From an uncultured Collinsella sp. (GTDB lineage: Bacteria > Actinomycetota > Coriobacteriia > Coriobacteriales > Coriobacteriaceae), in the NCBI GenBank assembly GCA_958369225.1, contig CATXID010000004.1:1-64000 (forward strand): DNA of 64,000 bases, in the 5' to 3' direction. This document shows positions 57,561 to 64,000 of the stretch, piece by piece. Position numbers and translations under genes: made by a program. Each line of letters begins with the position of its first letter. Position 1 is the stretch's first letter. The notes below the pieces were generated by a model that saw only the letters and a list, made by a program, of their open reading frames with translations, had not been told where the DNA came from and made no database searches.

Positions 57561-60311
57561 GTGAGCGATTGCAAGAGGGTTTACCGTTTTGGAACCGATG
57601 CCCAGGGCACTTGTGTCACCGAGGGCGACAAGTCCATGAACTTCGTGCTTGGCGGCAAAGGCGCGAACCTTGCCGAGATGAGCCGTATCGGCCTGCCGGT
57701 TCCCGGTGGCTTTACCATTACCTGCCAGACCTGCGTTGAGTACTCTGGTGCCGGCAACGTGTGGCCGGAGGGCGCGCTCGACGAAATCGTTGCCGCCGAG
57801 GTCGACCTCGAGGCCCGCTGCGGCAAGAAGCTTGGCGACGCCCGTGACCCACTGCTCGTCTCGGTACGCTCGGGTGCTCCGTTCTCCATGCCCGGCATGA
57901 TGGACACAGTCCTCAACCTGGGCCTCAACGACGATTCCGTCCAGGGCCTTATCGCCCAGACGCAGAACCCGCGCTTTGCCTGGGACAGCTATCGTCGCTT
58001 TATCCAGATGTTCTCCAACGTCGTCATGGGTGTCGATGCCGACCTGTTCGAGAACGCCCTGACCCAGGCACGCCTGGTCGCCGGCGTTCGCGTCGACTCC
58101 GAGCTATCGGCCGAGGACCTGCAGGAGCTCGTCGAGACGTTCAAGGGCATTTTCTCCGACAACGTCGAGGCTGCCCTGTACCCCGACCTCGAGGTCGCAG
58201 ACGGCAAACCCGTCTTCCCACACGATCCGGAGCTCCAGCTGCGCCTCGCTATCCAGGCCGTCTTTGGTAGCTGGATGAACGAGCGCGCCTGCATCTACCG
58301 CAGACAGCACGGCATTTCCGATGACCTTGGCACCGCCGTCAACGTCCAGGCTATGGCCTTTGGCAATAAGGGCGAGACCTCGGCGACCGGTGTCGCCTTT
58401 ACGCGTAATCCGGCCGACGGCACCAAGGAGTTCTACGGTGACTTTCTGGTCAACGCCCAGGGCGAGGACGTCGTTGCCGGCATCCGCAACACCGAGCCCA
58501 TTGCCGACCTCAAGACCACCCCGGGCCTCGAGTCCGCAGGTGAGGAGCTTGAGCGTGTCTTCCTGACGCTCGAGGATCACTACCGCGACATGTGCGATAT
58601 CGAGTTCACCATCGAACAGGGTAAGCTCTGGATGCTCCAGACCCGCGTGGGCAAGCGTACCGCAACCGCCGCCCTGCGCATCGCTATCGAGATGGTCGAA
58701 GAAGGCCTCATCACCCGTGAGGAGGCCGTGAGCCGCATCGACCCCGCGCAGCTCGACCAGCTCCTGCACCCGCAGTTCGACTCCTCCAAGAAGTACGAGG
58801 CGCTCGCATGTGGCCTTAACGCCAGTCCCGGTGCCGCTGTGGGCGAGGTCGTGTTCTCGAGTGACGACGCCGTCGCACGTTCCGCCGAGGGTCACAAGGT
58901 CATTCTGGTCCGCTGGGAGACCAACCCCGACGACCTGAAGGGTATGGTCGCCGCCGAGGGTATCTTGACGAGCCACGGTGGTAAGACGAGCCATGCCGCC
59001 GTTATCGCCCGTGGCATGGGTACCCCCTGCGTCTGCGGTGTCGAGCGTTTCCATATCGACGCGGCCGAGAAGGTCGTGCGCATCGAGGGCAGCGATCGCG
59101 TGCTGCACGAGGGCGACATCATCTCCATCGACGGAACCCAAGGCATTGTCGTTGATGGCGCTGTCGATTTGGTCTCCGCCGAGCTCACTGGAGACCTGGA
59201 CACCATCCTGTCCTGGGCTGACGAGATCCGCCTGGACGAGACCGCAGGCCACGCCAACCACGTGCGCGTCAACGCCGACAACCCCGAGGATGCCGAGCTC
59301 GCGCTCGAGTTTGGCGCCGAGGCCATCGGCCTGTGCCGCACCGAGCACATGTTTCTGGGCGATCGCAAGAACATCATCCAGAGCTTTATCCTTTCTGACG
59401 ATGAGACCGTGAAGCAGCAGGCCCTGGCCGATCTGCTCAAGGTTCAGACCGAGGACTTCTTGGTGATGTTCAAGACCATGTCCGGTCGCGATGTGGTCGT
59501 TCGCCTGCTCGATCCGCCGCTGCATGAGTTCCTGGATGATCCTCGCGAGCTTGAGGTCGCCATCACCAAGAAGGAGGCCGCCGGCGCCAGCGAGGAAGAA
59601 CTCGCCGCCCTGCGTGCCCGCCTGCGTCGTATCGACGGCATGGTCGAGTCCAACCCGATGCTCGGCCTGCGCGGCGTGCGCCTGTCCGTCGTCTTTAGCG
59701 ACCTGCCGCTCATGCAGGTCCGTGCCGTGGCAACGGCTGCCGCCCGCCTTATCAAGGAAGGCGTCGACCCGCGTCCCGAGATTATGGTCCCGCTCGTTTC
59801 CATTACGGCCGAGCACGTTCAGACTCGCGAGGTCATCGAGCGCGTGATTGCCGAGGTTTCGGCCGAGGAAGGTGTCGAGCTCAACATTCCCGTGGGCACG
59901 ATGCTCGAGCTGCCGCGCGCTTGCATGGTCGCCGACGAGATCGCGCAGCACGCCGACTTCTTCTGCTTTGGCACCAACGACCTCACGCAGACGACTTTCG
60001 GTTTCTCGCGTGACGACGCCGAGGCCAAGTTCATCCCGCTGTACATGCATAAGAAGATCTTGAAGGACAACCCCTTCGAGACCATCGACTCGGCGGTGCT
60101 GGAGCTCGTGCGCATGGCCGTCGAGAAGGGCCGAGCTACCAACCCCGGCATGCACTTTGGCGTGTGCGGTGAGCACGGCGGCGACCCTAAGTCCATCAAG
60201 GGCCTGTTCAACGTTGCCGATGTGGACTATGTGTCCTGCTCGCCTTACCGCGTGCCCCTGGCGCGCCTGGCTGCCGCTCAGGCCAAGCTCGAGGCCAAGC
60301 GTTCCGCTTAA
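57561..60311 (+). CDS. ppdK: Pyruvate, phosphate dikinase
   Basis: A GTG at 57561 after GGAAGGGGAA gives 916 residues, typical of bacterial PPDK (about 880). The N-terminal ATP-grasp part has LGGKGANLAEMSRIGLPVPG and PFSMPGMMDTVLNLGLNDDS. The swivelling domain carries the phospho-His in LTSHGGKTSHAAVIARGMGT. The PEP domain has GAEAIGLCRTEHMF, LRGVRLSV and FGTNDLTQTTFGFSRDDAEA. It interconverts PEP and pyruvate with ATP and phosphate; in gut anaerobes it often serves glycolysis. Confidence 0.97.
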   Translation: MSDCKRVYRFGTDAQGTCVTEGDKSMNFVLGGKGANLAEMSRIGLPVPGGFTITCQTCVEYSGAGNVWPEGALDEIVAAEVDLEARCGKKLGDARDPLLVSVRSGAPFSMPGMMDTVLNLGLNDDSVQGLIAQTQNPRFAWDSYRRFIQMFSNVVMGVDADLFENALTQARLVAGVRVDSELSAEDLQELVETFKGIFSDNVEAALYPDLEVADGKPVFPHDPELQLRLAIQAVFGSWMNERACIYRRQHGISDDLGTAVNVQAMAFGNKGETSATGVAFTRNPADGTKEFYGDFLVNAQGEDVVAGIRNTEPIADLKTTPGLESAGEELERVFLTLEDHYRDMCDIEFTIEQGKLWMLQTRVGKRTATAALRIAIEMVEEGLITREEAVSRIDPAQLDQLLHPQFDSSKKYEALACGLNASPGAAVGEVVFSSDDAVARSAEGHKVILVRWETNPDDLKGMVAAEGILTSHGGKTSHAAVIARGMGTPCVCGVERFHIDAAEKVVRIEGSDRVLHEGDIISIDGTQGIVVDGAVDLVSAELTGDLDTILSWADEIRLDETAGHANHVRVNADNPEDAELALEFGAEAIGLCRTEHMFLGDRKNIIQSFILSDDETVKQQALADLLKVQTEDFLVMFKTMSGRDVVVRLLDPPLHEFLDDPRELEVAITKKEAAGASEEELAALRARLRRIDGMVESNPMLGLRGVRLSVVFSDLPLMQVRAVATAAARLIKEGVDPRPEIMVPLVSITAEHVQTREVIERVIAEVSAEEGVELNIPVGTMLELPRACMVADEIAQHADFFCFGTNDLTQTTFGFSRDDAEAKFIPLYMHKKILKDNPFETIDSAVLELVRMAVEKGRATNPGMHFGVCGEHGGDPKSIKGLFNVADVDYVSCSPYRVPLARLAAAQAKLEAKRSA

Positions 60312-60351
60312 CTGAGCCGCGTTCCATTTGCGCCTTTTACGCCCCCCTTCG

Positions 60352-60387
60352 CGCCGTCGCGCCCCCTGTGGACGCGGCGGCGTTTTA
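60352..60387 (+). terminator. Terminator of ppdK
   Basis: CGCCGTCGCG (60352-60361) and CGCGGCGGCG (60373-60382) pair with one G-T, followed by TTTTA. Confidence 0.75.
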
Positions 60388-60426
60388 CGTTGGTCCAATA
60401 CATTGGCAACTGACGGGAGGACTGCG

Positions 60427-63234
60427 ATGAAAAACCTCACCAGGTATTTGCAACGAGCGCGTCGGGGAGCACGGATGACCCTGTGCTGGGTGGTCGTTGC
60501 GGTCACGGCGCTTTGCGGGATGCCGACAGCCGGTTTTGCCCTTCAGGATGAATCACGCGACGAGCTCTATGGCGACGTGGTCAATCCGCTCACCATTACG
60601 GTCAACGATCGCGACTGCACGTTTGTAGATATCGATGACGGCAAGCTCGAGGGCCGTACCTCGATGTACGACAACGTCTCGTTCTACACGGCCGCCGTCA
60701 AAAAGGTGCTGCCCAACTGGGCATCGCTTGCCTATAACATCCTTGGCTATGGCGGAGGCGACGACTCCAAGGACTTTTTGTACTGGGACCACGCCGGCAA
60801 GGGCTTTGAGAAGGACTTCGGTAAGGGTCACTACATCTATCTGTATGATGCGCTTTCGGGCGGCAACGGCGAGCATTCCGACGGCGCCGACAAGTCCATT
60901 CAAAGTGGCCTGACGTCGGCGAAAGGTCTGAACGCGGTCTATGAGCGCCTGACCGAAGATATCGCCGACTGCATCGGCCACAAGCTGACCGGCGAGGATT
61001 TTCGTAAATATGTGCCACTTGACGGCCTGTCGCAAGACACGAGCGAACAAGACGTTATCTATGCCACCATCGCGTGCGTGGACAAGCTCGGCGGCACCTA
61101 TCAGTACGATTTCAATGGCTTTGGCATCGCGTTCTATAACTTTAGAGTTCAGCAGCTCAACAGCGTGAACAAGCTTAACTGTGCGCCCGAGGACGCGCCG
61201 GGCTATTCCTTTGTTGATTCTAAGACCGAGCAGGAGCTCGTAACCTCGGCACTTAACGTCGGCTATGAGGACGCCTCGCAGAGCATCACGCTCGCCCGCG
61301 GTACCGAGGAGACGGTCGGCACGAGCACTTCTGAATCCGCATCGTATTCCAAAGGTGGCTCGTGGGGCGCATCGGTGAGCCTCAAGGAGTCGCTGGGCGT
61401 GCCCGCAACTGCGAGCGAGGAGATCGAGACCTCGTTTTCGGCCGAAACCACGATGTCCCAGTTGTGGGAGGCGAGCAAGACCGAGGAAAAGTCGATCACC
61501 ACAACGGACAATCAGTCGGTCACCGTCAATATGACGATCCCGGCGCACACGCAGGTCAATAGCAAGCAGACGAGTTCTACCACAACGCTTTCCGAGGACT
61601 ATGACCAGCCGGTGGGCGTGACATTCGACGTGATTATCTTTAACATGAACGGCGAGTGCTACGACGACAACGCCGCCGTGCAGGAGTTCCATACCGCCGG
61701 TTATGACCAGCGCTCGTTCTACACCACCTTTGGCGATCAGTCGACCGACGCCGTGCAGAACCTGTTCCTGCGCTCTATCGCCCATCGTGGCGACGACGGC
61801 TACGATACCACCGCCGGTAACGTCACGAGCTGGTCGTATCGCACCAACAACCACATGGTGCGCGCCATCGATTGGAATTCGGTCCTGGCCGATCGCGAGG
61901 TGCCTTCGCGCAACGGCGGCGCCCCGCGCACGTGTAACGTGCTCGATGACATGGCCGCGACCTACCCCATGTCCATTACGGGTTCCAATCTGTCGTTTGA
62001 GTCGGTGACGGTCGATACGCAGTTGGGTACGCCGCAGCCTATTAAGCCCATCTCCAAGATTCTCGTTTCGCTGCAGACCGATAAGACCCGAAGGCTTACG
62101 GTTGGAGACGAAGACCCCATCTCTTCCTATCGCGTGCGTGCAAGGGACGAGGACGATGTTGACTACTACGGCTTTGTGAAGTCTTCGGGCGACTGGCGCG
62201 TGGTCGATAAAAAGGGCAAGGAATGCAAGTCCGACGTCATCGAGATCCAGACCGACCCTGTCACCCACGAGCAAGTCGTGGTGGGTAAAAAGGCCGGCAC
62301 CGCCTACGTAAAGTACTTTATCCCCGAGGATACCTATGTGGACGTGAACGGGCATGTCTCGACCAATGACGAGATCGACGCCGCGGCCTATAAATATAAG
62401 GTAAGTGACGTGGCACCCGAGCCGTTTAACGGCAGCATCAAACTCGAGGGCTCGGCACAGACCGTCGTCGGCGTCGAGGAAAATCTCAACGGCATCGAAG
62501 GCCTGACGGCTACGGTCTATGACACGACGGGCAAGGAAGTCGATAGAGTCTGCAGCTGGGAGGCCCAGGAGCTCGAGAGCAAGGGCATTTCGGTTGCGGG
62601 AGACGGCACGATGACCATTTCGCAACCGGGCACCTTCCATGTTCGCGCCTTTATTGACGGCGTGTATTCCGATTGGGCCGAGGTCATCGCCGCGCCCGCA
62701 CCGGTCGACCCGATGACGACCGTGGTCGAGACGCCGGTGAGCGTTGCGTCCGTTTCTTCGGGGGATTCTTCGGCAACTACGGATAGCACGGCTCCTGCTC
62801 AGGGAGAGCAGGCAGCTTCCGATGCGATTGCGGCCGAGTCTGCTCCGGCGAGCGACGATGCCGCTGCATTGACTGATGGCACCGCGCCTGCTGCCGCGAA
62901 GGATGCCTCGCCGATTCCTACGGGCCTCGTTACCGTTTTGACCGATATCTGTCGCTACGGCATCGATCACGGCCTCATCAGCACATCAAACAAGGAAGAG
63001 ATGACCAAGCAGGACTTCGACATCTTGGGCATCCTGTACCTGATGGCGGACAGCCAGGACCTTGTGCCCCAAGACGCCGAGGACGCGATGAGCGAATGGG
63101 CTCATGACAACTATAATGACGAAGAGCTTGCCACCTGGAAGCAGCATGCGCTTTCGGTGCTGCTCGAATACGGCTATATCGCACCCGGAACGACCGTGAC
63201 GACGCCGACGACTGATGCTGCGGACGGCGCATAA
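60427..63234 (+). CDS. Secreted protein with aerolysin/ETX-MTX2-like pore-forming module
   Basis: From the ATG at 60427, after GGGAGGA, the protein is 935 residues. A signal peptide (basic start, hydrophobic CWVVVAVTALCGMPTAGFA, likely cut after residue 38) marks it for export. Residues about 275-405 are Ser/Thr-rich with alternating polar and hydrophobic residues: TVGTSTSESASYSKGGSWGA, then VSLKESLGVPATASEEIETS, TMSQLWEASKTEEKSITTTD, and SVTVNMTIPAHTQV. This layout (insertion hairpin, TTT-rich strand, then V-x-IPAHT-x-V) is characteristic of aerolysin-type pore-formers such as epsilon toxin. Two Ig-like domains follow (about 560-640 and 660-760), then a Ser/Ala linker and a helical C-terminus. 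No cell-wall anchor is seen. Confidence 0.72.
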   Translation: MKNLTRYLQRARRGARMTLCWVVVAVTALCGMPTAGFALQDESRDELYGDVVNPLTITVNDRDCTFVDIDDGKLEGRTSMYDNVSFYTAAVKKVLPNWASLAYNILGYGGGDDSKDFLYWDHAGKGFEKDFGKGHYIYLYDALSGGNGEHSDGADKSIQSGLTSAKGLNAVYERLTEDIADCIGHKLTGEDFRKYVPLDGLSQDTSEQDVIYATIACVDKLGGTYQYDFNGFGIAFYNFRVQQLNSVNKLNCAPEDAPGYSFVDSKTEQELVTSALNVGYEDASQSITLARGTEETVGTSTSESASYSKGGSWGASVSLKESLGVPATASEEIETSFSAETTMSQLWEASKTEEKSITTTDNQSVTVNMTIPAHTQVNSKQTSSTTTLSEDYDQPVGVTFDVIIFNMNGECYDDNAAVQEFHTAGYDQRSFYTTFGDQSTDAVQNLFLRSIAHRGDDGYDTTAGNVTSWSYRTNNHMVRAIDWNSVLADREVPSRNGGAPRTCNVLDDMAATYPMSITGSNLSFESVTVDTQLGTPQPIKPISKILVSLQTDKTRRLTVGDEDPISSYRVRARDEDDVDYYGFVKSSGDWRVVDKKGKECKSDVIEIQTDPVTHEQVVVGKKAGTAYVKYFIPEDTYVDVNGHVSTNDEIDAAAYKYKVSDVAPEPFNGSIKLEGSAQTVVGVEENLNGIEGLTATVYDTTGKEVDRVCSWEAQELESKGISVAGDGTMTISQPGTFHVRAFIDGVYSDWAEVIAAPAPVDPMTTVVETPVSVASVSSGDSSATTDSTAPAQGEQAASDAIAAESAPASDDAAALTDGTAPAAAKDASPIPTGLVTVLTDICRYGIDHGLISTSNKEEMTKQDFDILGILYLMADSQDLVPQDAEDAMSEWAHDNYNDEELATWKQHALSVLLEYGYIAPGTTVTTPTTDAADGA

Positions 63235-63285
63235 GTGCAGAAAGAGTGCGTGTTTTTGTCTTTTTGCGCACGGGCAAAATAGTTC

Positions 63286-63313
63286 TTGCAGCCAAGGTCG
63301 TGGCGTGTATACT
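63286..63313 (+). promoter_or_regulatory. Promoter of rplS
   Basis: TTGCAG (63286-63291), 16-base spacer, TATACT (63308-63313), 69 bases before the rplS ATG. Confidence 0.6.
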
Positions 63314-63382
63314 CGAATACGTTTGTTCAACTACGTGCCGGCCAAGGTGGTACGGCACCTCTAGAAGAGTAAGGAATTGCAC

Positions 63383-63724
63383 ATGGATTACATCCGCGCA
63401 ATCGAGCGTCAGCAGATCCGCGAGGACATCCCGCAGGTCCGCGTTGCCGACAACGTCAAGGTTCACTACCGCATTAAGGAAGGCGACCGCGAGCGCATCC
63501 AGGTTTTCCAGGGTGACGTCATCCGCATGGCCGGCGCCGGTGCCCGTGAGACCTTCACCGTCCGCAAGATTTCCTTCGGTGTCGGTGTTGAGCGTACCTT
63601 CCCGCTTCACAGCCCCAAGATCGCCAAGCTCGAGGTCGTCCGTCATGGTCGCGTCCGTCGCGCCAAGCTGTACTACCTCCGCGACAAGGTGGGCAAGGCT
63701 GCTCGCATCCCCGAGAAGCGCTAA
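63383..63724 (+). CDS. rplS: 50S ribosomal protein L19
   Basis: The ATG at 63383, after TAAGGA, gives 113 residues, the usual length. Landmarks are [60 protein letters not shown] and [19 protein letters not shown]19 lies at the 30S-50S interface. In many genomes rplS follows trmD; here it is about 10 kb away and has its own promoter and terminator. Confidence 0.96.
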   Translation: MDYIRAIERQQIREDIPQVRVADNVKVHYRIKEGDRERIQVFQGDVIRMAGAGARETFTVRKISFGVGVERTFPLHSPKIAKLEVVRHGRVRRAKLYYLRDKVGKAARIPEKR

Positions 63725-63757
63725 GAAGATCGCAGCGTCTGTCCACTCGTTTGGACA

Positions 63758-63788
63758 AAAGGGTCACCTTCGGGTGGCCCTTCTTTTT
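63758..63788 (+). terminator. Terminator of rplS
   Basis: AAGGGTCACC-TTCG-GGTGGCCCTT is a stem with one G-T pair and a UUCG loop, followed by CTTTTT. Confidence 0.85.
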
Positions 63789-63817
63789 ATCTGATTTGCA
63801 TGCAAGGAGGCCCCGAT

Positions 63818-64000
63818 ATGGCCAACATGACGAGCTCGGTTTCGGCATCGCAGGTTGCCGGCGAGCTGGCGAGCGCCACGTTTGAGGAGATTCCCGCCCT
63901 CGTGGAGCATTATCGCGAGGATCCGCGTCAGCAAGTGATCAAGGCTTGCGAGCGTGCTCTTAAGCGCCATGCCAAGGAACTTGCCGAGCGCGAGCGCGTC
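63818..64000 (+). CDS. rnhB: Ribonuclease HII, N-terminal part (truncated by window end)
   Basis: An ATG at 63818, directly behind AAGGAGG, opens a frame that runs off the right edge. The 61 visible residues include IPALVEHYREDPRQQVIKAC and RALKRHAKELAERERV. This helical preface, with D-x-R-x-x-V-x-K and paired K-R-x-x-K/E, is the N-terminal extension found on RNase HII of many Gram-positives. The catalytic domain lies outside the window. Location just after rplS is the usual one for rnhB, which supports the call. Confidence 0.75.
   Translation, partial: MANMTSSVSASQVAGELASATFEEIPALVEHYREDPRQQVIKACERALKRHAKELAERERV

Noticed and set aside
58104..60506. An 800-codon minus-strand frame across ppdK
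   Set aside because: Antisense to a certain gene; repetitive composition and no ribosome binding site.
60553..62970. An 805-codon minus-strand frame across the secreted aerolysin-like gene
   Set aside because: The plus-strand frame has a signal peptide, ribosome binding site and domain structure; the minus frame has none.

Overview
The window looks like a chromosome segment of a gut Coriobacteriia (Actinomycetota), most likely Collinsella or a close relative. The housekeeping genes are GC-rich with GC-ending codons, GTG and TTG starts are common, and the order mreBCD, PBP2, rodA, DUF697 gene, paired radical-SAM genes, rplU, rpmA, obgE, nadD, yqeK, rsfS is the kind seen in that group. The genus is an inference; no 16S rRNA gene is present.

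Region 1 (1-5.8 kb) is the end of a capsule or exopolysaccharide cluster: the tail of a probable CapF-like reductase, a WecB/CapG-type epimerase, two GT-B glycosyltransferases and two hexapeptide acetyltransferases. It degrades into debris: an acyltransferase-3 N-terminus, an ATP-grasp gene broken by stops and deletions, and an IS256-type transposase tail. Glf, at 19.5-20.6 kb, probably belongs to surface-glycan synthesis too.

Region 2 (6.2-18.6 kb) is an AT-richer accessory island that reads as a defence island: two AbiH-family proteins (one with a zinc ribbon and an extra C-terminal domain), an uncharacterised partner protein, an ImmA/IrrE-like metallopeptidase with a membrane partner, a KAP-type P-loop NTPase divergent from an uncharacterised protein with a YNxVKHxR motif, a gene with an in-frame stop, and a two-gene operon of an AAA+ ATPase (with C-terminal HTH) and a subtilisin-like protease. 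Two tiny basic peptides with very strong ribosome binding sites are divergent from that operon. Terminator-like hairpins and a cluster of inverted repeats (18.5-19.3 kb) separate the island from glf.

Region 3 (20.7-29.2 kb, minus strand) is an almost complete aromatic amino acid operon in the order aroF, tyrA, aroB, aroA, aroC, pheA, aroE-aroK fusion, aroQ. It has a terminator-like hairpin in its leader that could act as an attenuator. A divergent tRNA-Arg(CCG) gene follows.

Region 4 (29.5-64 kb) is core genome on the plus strand: a CtpE-like P-type ATPase, a zinc-ribbon membrane protein, a cyclophilin, a TPR membrane protein, the mre/rod elongation cluster, a radical-SAM pair, ribosomal protein and ribosome-maturation genes (rplU, rpmA, obgE, rsfS, rpsP, khpA, rimM, trmD, rplS), lepB, glyQS, and ppdK with its regulatory kinase. 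The minus-strand dinB interrupts it. Between ppdK and rplS lies the most striking core-region gene, a secreted 935-residue protein whose middle resembles an aerolysin/ETX-MTX2-type pore-forming module. The window ends inside rnhB.
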